A DNA stretch of 64,000 nt from assembly GCF_900109115.1 (NCBI RefSeq), contig NZ_FNYV01000002.1, forward strand, positions 682,001-746,000. The letters run 5' to 3'. The notes under the pieces were generated by a model that saw only the letters and a list, made by a program, of their open reading frames with translations, was not told where the DNA came from and ran no database searches. The stretch comes from Micromonospora phaseoli. Its GTDB lineage: Bacteria; Actinomycetota; Actinomycetes; Mycobacteriales; Micromonosporaceae. Shown one piece after another: positions 43,540-54,268 of this stretch (positions are counted from its first letter, which is position 1; every line of letters starts with the position of its first letter). A program made the position numbers and the translations under genes.

Positions 43540-46419
43540 GTGCCCCGACACCCCCGCCCGTCTCGTGGACGGCGCCAACTGGCGCTGCTGTTGTCCACGA
43601 TCCTGGTCGCATCCCTGACGTCGGTCGCGGCGAAACCCGCCGTGGCCGCCCCCGAGGGGGGCGACGCGACAAATCCGATCTTCCTCACCGGACCGAACGA
43701 GGGGTCTCCGGAGGAGATCGCCACCCGCTACCTGCGCGCCAACCCCGCACCGCACGGCGTGCGAACCGCGGACCTCGCGGACCTCGCCGTGGCCTCGAGC
43801 TACACCAGCCGCCACAACGGGGTCACCCACGTCAACCTGACCCAGCGTCACCAGGAGCTGGAGGTCTTCGGTGCCACCGCGACGGTCAACGTCGCCCGGG
43901 ACGGCAGCGTCATCTTCGTCGGCGACACGCTCGTGTCCGGCCTCTCGGACGGCGTCTCCGGCACGGTCGAGCTCGACGCGGTCGAGGCGGTGCAGGCCGC
44001 GGCCGAGGCGCTCGACCTGGCTGACCCGACGAGCCCCCGGGTGATGAGCCGCACCGGCGACGCCGCCCGACGCACCGTGGTGAGCGGCAGCGGCATCTCC
44101 GACCAGCCGATCCCGACCAAGCTGGGGTGGCAGCCGACCGACGACGGACTGCGACTGGCCTGGCAGCTGGTGATCGACGACTCCTCCGACGTGCACCTGT
44201 GGAACGCCACGATCGACGCCGAGACCGGTGACCTGCTGGGTGCCGAGGACTGGACCACCCACGAGGACGTACACGAACTCGCCGAGACCCTGGAGCAGGT
44301 GTCCGGCCGTGGGCTGGCGCAAGGCCAGGACAGGGGCGAGGGCCACGAGCACGGCAAGGGCCACGGCCACGGCCACGGCCACGGTAAGAAGCTGGGCTCG
44401 CCCAACCCCGTCAAGGACGGGTCGAGCTACCGGGTCTACGGCTACCCGACGGAGAGCCCGAACGACGGCCCGCGCCGCCTGGTCACCAACCCGGCGGACG
44501 GGCTCGCCTCGCCGTACGGCTGGCACGACACCGACGGCGTGCCAGGCCCCGAGTTCACCACCACGCAGGGCAACAACGTCCACGCATACCAGGACCAGGA
44601 CAACAACAACGCGGCGGACTTCGGCAGCAGCCCGGACGGCGGACCGAAGCTGACCTTCAACTTCCCGCTCGACCTGACCGGGCACCCGCAGAACTACCGG
44701 GACGCGGCCACCGCCAACCTCTTCTACTGGAACAACATCATCCACGACGTCTCGTACCGTTACGGCTTCGACGAGGTGTCCGGCAACTTCCAGGCGGAGA
44801 ACTACGGGCGCGGCGGCGTCGGTGGTGACTTCGTACGCGCCGAGGCCGCGGACGGCGGCGGCACGAACAACGCGAACTTCTCCACCCCGGCGGTCGACGG
44901 CGTGGGCACCCCCCGGATGCAGATGTACCTGTGGCCCGGCAACCAGTTCGGCGCCCAGAACCAGGTCGTGCTCGACGGGGTGGGCTCCTTCGACGCCAGT
45001 TGGGCGCGCTACAGCCCGGCACCCACCGTCGCCGGCATCTCCGGGCACCAGTTCGTCTTCGCCGACACCGGCTGCGACGCCGCCGCGTACCCGGACACGC
45101 TGCCGGACGGCGGCTGGATCGCCGTGGTCGACGGCGGCACGACGGCCTGCACCTACCTCCTGCGTACCCAGGTCGCCGAGTCCCTCGGCGCCCGGGCGGT
45201 GGTGGTCGCGCACAACGCCGCCGGCGCCGCGCCGGTGCTGACCGGGGCGATGACGACCGCGCCGGTCACCATCCCGGCCGTCGCGGTGACCCAGGTCGAC
45301 GGTGCCGCCATCAAGGCCGCGATCGTCGACGGCACCGTCACCGGCTCGCTGCGCAAGCACCCCGAGCACCCGGGCATCCGGGACGGGGACCTCGACGCCG
45401 GAATCGTCATCCACGAGTACGGACACGGCATCTCCAACCGGCTCACCGGCGGTCCGACGATCAACTGTCTGACCGGCAACGAGCAGATGGGTGAGGGCTG
45501 GAGCGACTACTTCGCGGTCACCACGTTGCTCGACCCGAAGCTCGACACCGCGGACGGCTCGCGTGGCCTGGTGCCATACATCCTCTTCCAGGACAGCCGC
45601 AGCGGCGCCGGCCTGCGGCCCCGGCCGTACTCACGGAACATGGAGATCCAGCCGTTCACCTACGACAGCATCAAGACCGGCGGATGGCTGAACGGCACCT
45701 CGCTGGCGGCGCCGCACGGCATCGGCCACGGCTGGGCCGCGGTGTTGTGGGACGTGACCTGGGACCTCATCGACCGGCACGGACTCAACCCCAACGTCTA
45801 CGGCGGGTGGTCCAGCGGTGGCAACAACCTCGCCATGCAGCTGGTGATGGACGGGCTGAAGATGCAGGGCTGCGGTCCCGGCTTCGTCGTCGGCCGTAAC
45901 GCCATCATCGCCGCCGACGCGGCCCTCACCGGTGGGGAGAACGCCTGCACGCTGTGGTCCTCCTTCGCCCGCCGTGGGCTCGGCTACAGCGCCGTGCAGG
46001 GCACCACCAACCGGGACGACAACACCGAGGCCTTCGACACCCACCCGTCCTGCCGCGGTGACTTCGTCGGACGCGCCGCCCAACCGGCCCTCGACACCCT
46101 GACGGCCGGCAGCGCGGCACCGATGAAGTTCAACCTGGCCACCCGGCGCGGCCTGGACATCCTCGCCAACGGATCGCCCTACTCCCGCCTGGTCGACTGC
46201 GACACCCTGCAGACCGTCAACCCGGACGGCTCGATCACCCCGCGACCCACCCCCGTCGCGGCCGTCCACCCGGGGAAGTCGAAGCTGTCGGTCAACGCCA
46301 AGGGCCAGTACAACTACGTGTGGAAGACCGACGCAAGCTGGGCCGGCACCTGTCGGGAGTTCGTCCTGACCCTCGACGACGGATTCCAGTTCCGCGCCTA
46401 CTTCGCATTCGTCGCCTGA
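43540..46419 (+). CDS. Secreted M36 (fungalysin-type) metalloprotease with PA insert
   Basis: The product is 959 residues from the GTG at 43540, preceded by AAGGAG. The signal peptide is within residues 1-37 (cleavage near AVA-AP). An FTP-type propeptide follows, then a His/Gly-rich linker (GKGHGHGHGHGKK). The catalytic domain has HEYGH at 625-629 and the downstream Glu in GEGWSDYF. A PA (protease-associated) domain is inserted before the zinc site (LLRTQVAESLGARAVVVAHN). The gene encodes an extracellular zinc endopeptidase, kept inactive by its propeptide. It is divergent from the Trypco1 unit across a 296-bp gap with no obvious operator. Confidence 0.93.
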   Translation: MPRHPRPSRGRRQLALLLSTILVASLTSVAAKPAVAAPEGGDATNPIFLTGPNEGSPEEIATRYLRANPAPHGVRTADLADLAVASSYTSRHNGVTHVNLTQRHQELEVFGATATVNVARDGSVIFVGDTLVSGLSDGVSGTVELDAVEAVQAAAEALDLADPTSPRVMSRTGDAARRTVVSGSGISDQPIPTKLGWQPTDDGLRLAWQLVIDDSSDVHLWNATIDAETGDLLGAEDWTTHEDVHELAETLEQVSGRGLAQGQDRGEGHEHGKGHGHGHGHGKKLGSPNPVKDGSSYRVYGYPTESPNDGPRRLVTNPADGLASPYGWHDTDGVPGPEFTTTQGNNVHAYQDQDNNNAADFGSSPDGGPKLTFNFPLDLTGHPQNYRDAATANLFYWNNIIHDVSYRYGFDEVSGNFQAENYGRGGVGGDFVRAEAADGGGTNNANFSTPAVDGVGTPRMQMYLWPGNQFGAQNQVVLDGVGSFDASWARYSPAPTVAGISGHQFVFADTGCDAAAYPDTLPDGGWIAVVDGGTTACTYLLRTQVAESLGARAVVVAHNAAGAAPVLTGAMTTAPVTIPAVAVTQVDGAAIKAAIVDGTVTGSLRKHPEHPGIRDGDLDAGIVIHEYGHGISNRLTGGPTINCLTGNEQMGEGWSDYFAVTTLLDPKLDTADGSRGLVPYILFQDSRSGAGLRPRPYSRNMEIQPFTYDSIKTGGWLNGTSLAAPHGIGHGWAAVLWDVTWDLIDRHGLNPNVYGGWSSGGNNLAMQLVMDGLKMQGCGPGFVVGRNAIIAADAALTGGENACTLWSSFARRGLGYSAVQGTTNRDDNTEAFDTHPSCRGDFVGRAAQPALDTLTAGSAAPMKFNLATRRGLDILANGSPYSRLVDCDTLQTVNPDGSITPRPTPVAAVHPGKSKLSVNAKGQYNYVWKTDASWAGTCREFVLTLDDGFQFRAYFAFVA

Positions 46420-46440
46420 CCGGGTAACACGACAACCCTG

Positions 46441-46484
46441 GACCGGCGGGGAGCGTTCCGGACGGCGGACGCTCCCCGCCGGTC
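46441..46484. terminator. 15-bp GC-rich stem between convergent secreted-protein genes
   Basis: Arms 46441-46455 (GACCGGCGGGGAGCG) and 46470-46484 (CGCTCCCCGCCGGTC) pair perfectly around a 14-base loop, 22 bp beyond the M36 stop and before the stop of the convergent CBM2 gene. Confidence 0.8.
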
Positions 46485-46554
46485 GCCGCTCGGTCGGCCG
46501 TGGGGACCGGGCGGACGGGCCCGGCCCCCACGTTCTCCACCTGTGGTGCTCGGG

Positions 46555-47298
46555 TCACCGACCGCAGGTCAACACGATCCCGACCGGTGCGGCACTGGTC
46601 GCGGCGAGCAGGCCGAAGGTGGTCGTGCCGCCCGGCGCGAGGGTGCCGTTGTACGGGGCGTTGCGGACCGTCACGTCGCGGCCCGCAGCGTCGACCACCC
46701 CGCCCCAGACCGACTGCACACGCTCGTCGCCGGACCAGCGCCAGGACACCCGCCAACCATCGAGCGGCACACTGCCGGTGTTGCGCACGGTGACCGTGGC
46801 GACGAAACCACTCGCCCAACTGGAGTCGATCACGGCGGTGGCGCCGCAGGAGGACGCCGCCGCGGTCCGCGCCGGCCCCCCGATGAAGTACGGGTCCGGC
46901 CGGCCCTCGGCGTCACTGAACCGGAACCAGTACTCGGTGTCCGGCTCCAACCCGCCGATGGTGACGTTACCGCTGCGTTCCGGCCCGGAGACACTCTCGG
47001 CCACCGGATCCCGCCCCTGCACGGCGTCGTCACGGCTGGCGAAGAGGCTGACCATGATGGGCGGGTCGTAGCCACAGGGCGGGCTCATGAAGATCGAGTA
47101 GCTGACGGTCACGCTCGTGGTGGTGGCTCCGGCGACCCCGCCGGTGATCGGCAGCGCCGGCGGGCACACCAGGGTCGGGGTCGGGGTCGGCGAGGTCGGG
47201 CTGGGGACAGCTGGGGTGTCGACGGCACTGGCCGCCCCGGCCCCGGCGACCAGGGCCAGGGTCACGGCGCTCAGCGCCACACCGAACGTGCGAAGCAT
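46555..47298 (-). CDS. Secreted Fn3-like/CBM2 protein
   Basis: The product is 247 residues from the ATG at 47298, with GGGAG 8 bp upstream. The signal peptide ends near ASA-VD (about residue 24). A short Pro/Thr linker (SPTSPTPTPTLV) leads to a fibronectin type III-like domain (TTTSVTVSYSIF, GLEPDTEYWFRFSDAEGRP). A CBM2-like domain closes the protein (SWASGFVATVTVRN, PLDGWRVSWRWSGDERV). No catalytic domain is present, so it is a polysaccharide-binding or adhesive secreted protein. It stands alone. Confidence 0.85.
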   Translation of the reverse strand: MLRTFGVALSAVTLALVAGAGAASAVDTPAVPSPTSPTPTPTLVCPPALPITGGVAGATTTSVTVSYSIFMSPPCGYDPPIMVSLFASRDDAVQGRDPVAESVSGPERSGNVTIGGLEPDTEYWFRFSDAEGRPDPYFIGGPARTAAASSCGATAVIDSSWASGFVATVTVRNTGSVPLDGWRVSWRWSGDERVQSVWGGVVDAAGRDVTVRNAPYNGTLAPGGTTTFGLLAATSAAPVGIVLTCGR

Positions 47299-47575
47299 GA
47301 TTGTCTCCCTTGGCTGCGAGCACCGGCCGCAACCACGGCGGTGCCGAAACTCGGGCTGCCCATGCCCGGTGGCGGGACGAGGCGCGCGACATCGCGGCCC
47401 GCCCCATGAATTCACCCGCTGGACCCGATCCGGTACGGACGCCGCACGATCCAGGCGTCCGCACCCGCCAAGCAGCCCGCACTGGCTCCCGAGTGCGGGT
47501 CGAGCCGAGTCTCGCATTCGAAACCCGTCGATTCAACAGTGGACGGGAGGTGCCGCCGCAGACACGGCGGTGACC

Positions 47576-48094
47576 TCACCCCATGGACTTGGCGCCGTCG
47601 ATCGACTCCCGGATGATGTCGGCGTGCCCGGCGTGCTGGGCGGTCTCCGCGATGATGTGCAGCAGCACCCGGCGGGCCGACCAACGGGCCCCCGCCTCGA
47701 ACCAGGGCGCCTCCGGCAGGGGCTGGCTGGCGTTCAGGTCGGGCAGGGTCCGAACCACGTCGTCGGTACGGCGGGCCACCTCGTCGTACCGAGCGAGGAC
47801 GCCGGCCAGGGTGTCGCCCGGCAGCATCTGGAACGCCTGGGCGTACCGCTCGTAGGCGCTCGGGTCGGCGGGGCGCTCCATCGCGCCGGGACCGTCCAGG
47901 ATGAAATCGACCCAGTGCTGCTCGGTCTCCGCGACATGCTTGATCAACCCACCGACGCACAACTCGCTCGCCGTGCTGCGGATGCCGGCCTGCTCGTCGA
48001 TCAGGTCCCGCGCGGTGTTGCGGAGGAAGAAGCGGTGCTGCCTCAGCGCTTGCAGCAGGTCGGCGCGCTCAGCTGTCAGCGTTGCATCCTGCAT
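47576..48094 (-). CDS. DinB family (DUF664) protein
   Basis: The product is 172 residues from the ATG at 48094, with AGGGG upstream. The four-helix DinB bundle is recognisable, with metal-type His residues in GGLIKHVAETEQHWVDF and LHIIAETAQHAGHADIIRE. Members include metal-dependent thiol transferases (bacillithiol, mycothiol or maleylpyruvate types) and proteins of unknown function. In an actinomycete a mycothiol-dependent reaction is possible but not shown. It follows the DUF305 gene on the same strand by 118 bp. Confidence 0.88.
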   Translation of the reverse strand: MQDATLTAERADLLQALRQHRFFLRNTARDLIDEQAGIRSTASELCVGGLIKHVAETEQHWVDFILDGPGAMERPADPSAYERYAQAFQMLPGDTLAGVLARYDEVARRTDDVVRTLPDLNASQPLPEAPWFEAGARWSARRVLLHIIAETAQHAGHADIIRESIDGAKSMG

Positions 48095-48212
48095 GGCCTG
48101 CCCCTTTTTTCGTCGGCGGTCGGCCCGACGCTACTGGCCGCCACCGACAATCCGCGTTGCTCCGCTGGTCACCGCGTCTGAGGGGTGGCAACACTCTCCG
48201 CTTCCACCCACG

Positions 48213-48941
48213 TCAGTTCGGGCTGGCCAACGCCTCGCGCATCCGGTTGATCTCGACGCCCTGCTCCACCACGACGCTGCCGGCCATCTCGTTGATGATG
48301 ACGTCGGCACCGAGCGTCAGCGCCTCCCTACCCATCTCGATCGCGCCCTGGTGATGGTCGGTCATCATGGCGACGAACATCTGGTCGAACTCGGCGCCCC
48401 GGGCGGCGGTGAGGCGGTTCAACGCCTCCGCCGACTGCATGCCGGACATGCTGTGCCGGTGATCACCGCCGGAGTTGCGGTCCAGGCCCCGGTCCGCCAG
48501 CCACGCCTCCAGCACCTTGATCTCCGGCTCCTGGCCCGCCAGGATCCGGTCCGCGATGCTCTTGATCTTCGGGTTCTCGCCCCGCTCCGCCACCAGCCTG
48601 GCCATCACCAGCGCCTGCTCGTGGTGCGGAATCATCATGGTGACGAAACGGATGTCGGCGTTGTTGTGCGCCGCGCGCGGCATCGCCGACATCTCGTTGG
48701 CCGGCCGGGACTGCGCCGGCTCGCCGGGACGCCCCGGCATCAGCACCGGCGCCGTGCTGTCCGGCAGGCCGGGCAGCTCGATCGGTGCCGGGCTGCCCCC
48801 CGTCGCGGCCGGCTTCGAGCCGCCGTCCGGCCACCAGAGGACGATCGCCACCCCGATGGCCAGCACCGCGAGCACGGCCAGTTCGACCAGCAGAATCTTC
48901 CGGGATCGCCGGAGAAGCGCCTGGATCCGTACACCTAGCAA
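48213..48941 (-). CDS. Membrane-anchored DUF305 protein (TTG start)
   Basis: The product is 242 residues. A TTG at 48941 with GGGAG 7 bp upstream is the best start; longer frames extend into a region without coding character. Residues 15-35 (ILLVELAVLAVLAIGVAIVLWW) are a signal anchor. Two DUF305 halves carry the paired His motifs MMIPHHEQALVMARL and MMTDHHQGAIEMGREAL, a ferritin-like helical pattern, with a HRHSMSGM stretch between them. DUF305 proteins are often near copper-handling genes and may bind metal. No copper gene is adjacent here. Confidence 0.85.
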   Translation of the reverse strand: MLGVRIQALLRRSRKILLVELAVLAVLAIGVAIVLWWPDGGSKPAATGGSPAPIELPGLPDSTAPVLMPGRPGEPAQSRPANEMSAMPRAAHNNADIRFVTMMIPHHEQALVMARLVAERGENPKIKSIADRILAGQEPEIKVLEAWLADRGLDRNSGGDHRHSMSGMQSAEALNRLTAARGAEFDQMFVAMMTDHHQGAIEMGREALTLGADVIINEMAGSVVVEQGVEINRMREALASPN

Positions 48942-49170
48942 AACGTGACTCCCGCCGTGTGTCCGACCTGGCGGGGATGTTAGCGCGGGACCGGCCTGCA
49001 ACGAGAGGGCCCGGGGCGGCGAAACGCTCGAATGTGCCCCACCTGCGGCGGTTTGCGACCACCCGCTGCCGTTCGTGTTGCGCAACCGTGACCACGAGGG
49101 CGGCGATCGACGTACCTCCGGAGGGTTATCTTCCCGCTACCCCGCCCACCTGTGACGAAGGGTGTCCTAC

Positions 49171-50844
<1,674 letters not shown>

Positions 50845-50874
50845 TCCGCACAGCCCGTTCTCGACAGCACCACA

Positions 50875-50908
50875 GCTCCGGCCCGGCGGACCTCCGCCGG
50901 GCCGGAGC
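50875..50908. terminator. 16-bp stem after the LVIVD gene
   Basis: Arms 50875-50890 and 50893-50908 are perfectly complementary around a two-base turn, 31 bp after the stop. Strong factor-independent-like hairpin without a U-tract. Confidence 0.8.
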
Positions 50909-50956
50909 CCGTCCCTGGCCCCTTGACCGCAGACCGTGATCGGCTTAGCTTCATCG

Positions 50957-50979
50957 ATCAGGAAGGTATCTTTACTGAT
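50957..50979. promoter_or_regulatory. Imperfect 23-bp palindrome upstream of the chitinase gene
   Basis: ATCAG at 50957-50961 mirrors CTGAT at 50975-50979, and the inner AA/TT and G/C positions also match. It is AT-rich in GC-rich DNA and ends 27 bp before the chitinase ATG, where a repressor or activator of chitin use could act. The binding factor is unknown. Confidence 0.5.
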
Positions 50980-51006
50980 TTCGCCTCATCCCTCCTGGGA
51001 GTGCCG

Positions 51007-52350
51007 ATGCGATCATTCCGTCCCCGTCGTCTCACCGCGCTCGTCGCCCTGACCACCCTGCTGGTGATCGCCGCACCGCCGACCGCCGTCAACGCGGCCG
51101 GCAAGCCCGGTCGCAGCACCGGCTACCACCGGGTCGGCTACTTCACCCAGTGGGGCATCTACGGCCGGGCTTTCCCGGTCAAGAAGCTCGACACCTCCGG
51201 GGCGGCGAGCCGCCTCACCCACGTCAACTACGCCTTCGGCAACGTGAGCGAGGACGGTCGATGCTATGTGGATGGTGGACCGGGTGAGGGTGACGCCTGG
51301 GCCGACTACCAGCGCCCGGTGCCGGCCCAGGAGAGCGTCGACGGCGTCGCCGACGCCTGGGGCGAGCCGCTCAACGGCAACTTCGGCCAGCTGGCCAAGC
51401 TCAAGGCCAAGCATCCCGGCCTACAGGTGATGATCTCGTTGGGCGGCTGGAGCTGGTCCACCTACTTCTCGAACGCCGCCCGCACCGACGCCTCCCGCCG
51501 GGCCTTCGTCGCCTCCTGCATCGACCTCTACCTCAAGGGGAACCTGCCCGTCCTGGACGGTGGCAGCGGCGGTCCGGGCGCCGCCGCCGGGGTGTTCGAC
51601 GGCATCGACCTCGACTGGGAGTGGCCGAACTGGCCCGGCGAGCCCGGCAACGTGATCCGCCCCGAGGACCGGGAGAACTTCACCAAACTGCTCGCCGAGT
51701 TCCGCCGGCAACTCGACGCGTACGGCCGGCAGACCCGCCAGCACCACCCGTTGACCGCGTTCCTGCCGGCGAACCCGGCCACCATGGACGCCGGCTACGA
51801 GGGGCGCAAGATCTTCAAGTATCTCGACTTCGCCACCGTGCAGGGGTACGACTTCCACGGCACCTGGGAGACGGTGACCAACCAGCAGTCGGCCCTGCGG
51901 GTGCCGAAGGGTGCGCCGGACGACCCGGACTTCTCCGTCGAGGTGGCGGTCGACGGCTGGATCGCCCGTGGGGCACCCCGACACAAGCTGGTCCTCGGCA
52001 TTCCGTACTACGGCCAGGGCTGGACCGGCGTCACCGGCGGCGGCAACGGCCTGTTCCAGCCCGCGGCAGGGCCGGCACCGGCCACCCACGCCGCCGGGTA
52101 CGAGGACTACAAGCAGCTGAAGAACCTGGCCGGCAACGGGTTCACCGTGCACCGCGACCTCCGTGCCGGGCACGCCTGGCTCTTCGACGGCACGACCTTC
52201 TGGACGTACGACGATCCCGCGGTCGTGCTGCAGAAGACGCTCTACATCCGGCGGGCCGGCCTGGGTGGTGCGATGATCTGGTCGCTGGACGGCGACGACG
52301 ACAACGCCACGCTCACCAGGACGATCGGCCTCGGCCTGACCACCTGGTAG
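51007..52350 (+). CDS. GH18 chitinase
   Basis: The product is 447 residues from the ATG at 51007 (GGGAG 4 bp upstream). The signal peptide is MRSFRPRRLTALVALTTLLV with cleavage near VNA-AG. The GH18 barrel starts RVGYFTQWGIYGR. The catalytic DxxDxDxE motif is DGIDLDWE with E205 as proton donor. The catalytic domain also has SLGGWSWSTYFSNAA, GIPYYGQGWTG and GGAMIWSLDGDD, the last holding the closing Trp. No chitin-binding module is present. It secretes chitin-degrading activity of the ChiD/ChiA-like GH18 type. Confidence 0.95.
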   Translation: MRSFRPRRLTALVALTTLLVIAAPPTAVNAAGKPGRSTGYHRVGYFTQWGIYGRAFPVKKLDTSGAASRLTHVNYAFGNVSEDGRCYVDGGPGEGDAWADYQRPVPAQESVDGVADAWGEPLNGNFGQLAKLKAKHPGLQVMISLGGWSWSTYFSNAARTDASRRAFVASCIDLYLKGNLPVLDGGSGGPGAAAGVFDGIDLDWEWPNWPGEPGNVIRPEDRENFTKLLAEFRRQLDAYGRQTRQHHPLTAFLPANPATMDAGYEGRKIFKYLDFATVQGYDFHGTWETVTNQQSALRVPKGAPDDPDFSVEVAVDGWIARGAPRHKLVLGIPYYGQGWTGVTGGGNGLFQPAAGPAPATHAAGYEDYKQLKNLAGNGFTVHRDLRAGHAWLFDGTTFWTYDDPAVVLQKTLYIRRAGLGGAMIWSLDGDDDNATLTRTIGLGLTTW

Positions 52351-52370
52351 CCGTACCGCGTAGCCAACCG

Positions 52371-52405
52371 GCCGCCCGCCGTGGACCGAGGCCCCGGCGG
52401 GCGGC
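52371..52405. terminator. Hairpin between chitinase and response-regulator genes
   Basis: Arms 52371-52381 (GCCGCCCGCCG) and 52395-52405 (CGGCGGGCGGC) pair perfectly, 20 bp after the chitinase stop and just before the convergent regulator stop. Confidence 0.65.
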
Positions 52406-52413
52406 TCCGGCCG

Positions 52414-53058
52414 TCAGTCCAGGATGCCCTCGTGCAGCGCGCGCAGCACCGCGTTCGTCCGGTCCCGGGCGCCGAGCTTGGTGAGGATCATGGATACGTG
52501 GTTCTTGACGGTGCCTTCGGCGAGGAAGAAGACCTCGGCGATCTCGCGGTTGCTGTAGCCCCTCGCCACCAGACGCAGCACCTCCTGCTCCCGTTCGGTG
52601 AGGCTCTGCACGGACGCCGCCTCCGGGCCGAGGGGGGACGGTCCGGAGCGGATCGCCCGCAGCATGCGGTCGGTGATCGACGGTGCGATCAGCGTTCCGC
52701 CGTCGGCGAGCGCCCGGATGGCCCTGGTGAGCTGGTTCAGCGTCACGTCCTTGAGCAGGTAGCCGCGAGCGCCCGCGCGAAGGGCACCCAGCACGAGTTC
52801 GTCGTCGTCGAACGTGGTCAGCACGAGCACCGGAATGTCGATGTCGCCGGCGCGCAACTGTTCGAGGGTCCAGATGCCGTCGAACCGGGGCATCCGCAGG
52901 TCGAGCAGGATCACGTCCGGGGAGGTCTGCGCGACGACCGCGAGCGCGGTCCGACCGTCGTCGGCCTCACCGACGACGTCGATCTCGGCGACCTCCAGCA
53001 GCCCGCGGATGCCCTGCCGGATGAGGGTCTGGTCGTCGACGATCACCACGCGGGTCAT
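52414..53058 (-). CDS. NarL/LuxR-type response regulator
   Basis: The product is 214 residues. The receiver begins VVIVDDQTLIRQGIRGLLEV, with the phosphoacceptor D53 in LLDLRMP and the Lys in LLKDVT. The LuxR helix-turn-helix is LTEREQEVLRLVARGYSNRE near the C-terminus, followed by GTVKNHVSMILTKL. It overlaps the sensor kinase gene by 4 bp. Inferred target: the divergent ABC exporter. Confidence 0.95.
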   Translation of the reverse strand: MTRVVIVDDQTLIRQGIRGLLEVAEIDVVGEADDGRTALAVVAQTSPDVILLDLRMPRFDGIWTLEQLRAGDIDIPVLVLTTFDDDELVLGALRAGARGYLLKDVTLNQLTRAIRALADGGTLIAPSITDRMLRAIRSGPSPLGPEAASVQSLTEREQEVLRLVARGYSNREIAEVFFLAEGTVKNHVSMILTKLGARDRTNAVLRALHEGILD

Positions 53059-54158
53059 GACGCTGGCACCCGGGCGGTTACCCGGAATCCGTCGCCGCCG
53101 TCGACGGCCAGGTCGCCACCGAGGGCCTGGAACCGCTCGCGGAGCCCGCGCAGCCCGTTGCCGAGCGAAGGGTCACGTGCGCCGCGCCCGTCGTCCCGGG
53201 CGTCGAGCACCGTCGCGTCGTCGTCGGCCGTCACCGAGATCCGCAGCGCGCGTGCGTCGGCGTGCCGGATGGTGTTCGTGACGATCTCCTGGGTGGCGCG
53301 GACGAATGCGGCGCTCCGCTCGTCGTCGAGGCGCACGGTGGGTGAGACGTGGATCGTCACGTCGAGACCGGGCAGGTCGCGCGCCATCCGGCGGAGCGCC
53401 GCTTCGAGGTCGGGAGTCTCGGCACGCAGCTGTCCGACCGTGGCGCGCACGTCGCCGAGCAGGTCGCGGGCCACCCGGTCGGCGCGCTCCACGTGGTGGC
53501 GGGCGGCCGAGCCGTCGAGGTGACGGGCCGTCTCCAACTCCAGGGTCAGCACGGTCAGCTGGTGGCCGATCAGGTCGTGCAGCTCTCGGGAGATCCGCAG
53601 CCGTTCCGCGGTACGGGCCGACTCCGAGAGCTGAACGCTGGCGGCCTGTAGCTCGACGTGTGCCTCGGCGAGTTCCCGGCGCATCCGCTGTTCGCTCAGC
53701 AGGGTGACCGAGCTGAGCAGCGACGCCAGCTGGATGAGCAGGTAGAAGCCGGTGAGGATGACGATCTCGGTCCGGTCGGCCGCGCCCGACGCGACGCCGA
53801 AAATGATCACCAAGGTGTTGAGGCCGACGACGGACAGGCCCACCGGCACCGGCAGCACGTACACGCTCATCGCCGCGGTGAGCACCAGCAGGACCGGCAG
53901 GAGTCCCAGACCCGGCGTCGTGAGCACGACCACCCAGGCGGCGACGACGGCCGCGGCGAAGGCCGCGCAGCGGAAGATCCAGGGCACGCGGGTGGCGACC
54001 GCGGCGAGCAGGCAGAGCAGGAAGACGACGAAGACGGCGATCCACCAGCCACGCGGGATCCTGGTCTCGGCGGCGCCGAAGAGCCCTGGACCGGCGACGG
54101 CGACCGCCACCACGAGCATCGCGAGGCCGGACCACTCCTCCGTTCCGACGCGTCGCAT
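53055..54158 (-). CDS. DesK-like histidine kinase
   Basis: The product is 367 residues from the ATG at 54158; a GTG 9 bp earlier is possible. Five or so membrane segments fill residues 12-155 with no extracellular domain, so membrane state or a lipid-soluble ligand may be sensed. A coiled region follows, then the HisKA_3 site (RISRELHDLIGHQL, His about 194) and the ATP domain (EIVTNTIRHA, DDGRGA, GNGLRGLRERF). It is coupled to the response regulator and divergent from an ABC exporter, an arrangement like lipid- or antibiotic-sensing two-component systems. Confidence 0.93.
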   Translation of the reverse strand: MRRVGTEEWSGLAMLVVAVAVAGPGLFGAAETRIPRGWWIAVFVVFLLCLLAAVATRVPWIFRCAAFAAAVVAAWVVVLTTPGLGLLPVLLVLTAAMSVYVLPVPVGLSVVGLNTLVIIFGVASGAADRTEIVILTGFYLLIQLASLLSSVTLLSEQRMRRELAEAHVELQAASVQLSESARTAERLRISRELHDLIGHQLTVLTLELETARHLDGSAARHHVERADRVARDLLGDVRATVGQLRAETPDLEAALRRMARDLPGLDVTIHVSPTVRLDDERSAAFVRATQEIVTNTIRHADARALRISVTADDDATVLDARDDGRGARDPSLGNGLRGLRERFQALGGDLAVDGGDGFRVTARVPAS

Positions 54159-54186
54159 GATCTCCACTCTAGGTCGAGGTCCGGTA

Positions 54187-54200
54187 CGGCACCGGTGCCG
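54187..54200. promoter_or_regulatory. Perfect palindrome CGGCACCGGTGCCG in divergent promoter
   Basis: A 14-bp perfect palindrome between the kinase and exporter starts, 69 bp before the ABC ATPase ATG. It is a candidate binding site for the response regulator. GC-only palindromes arise easily here, so support is modest. Confidence 0.4.
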
Positions 54201-54268
54201 AAAGTAATGCGCCCAGGTGGTGACTTCTGGGACAGGTACGCGCCCGGTGCCGCTCGTAGCGTCGAGAC

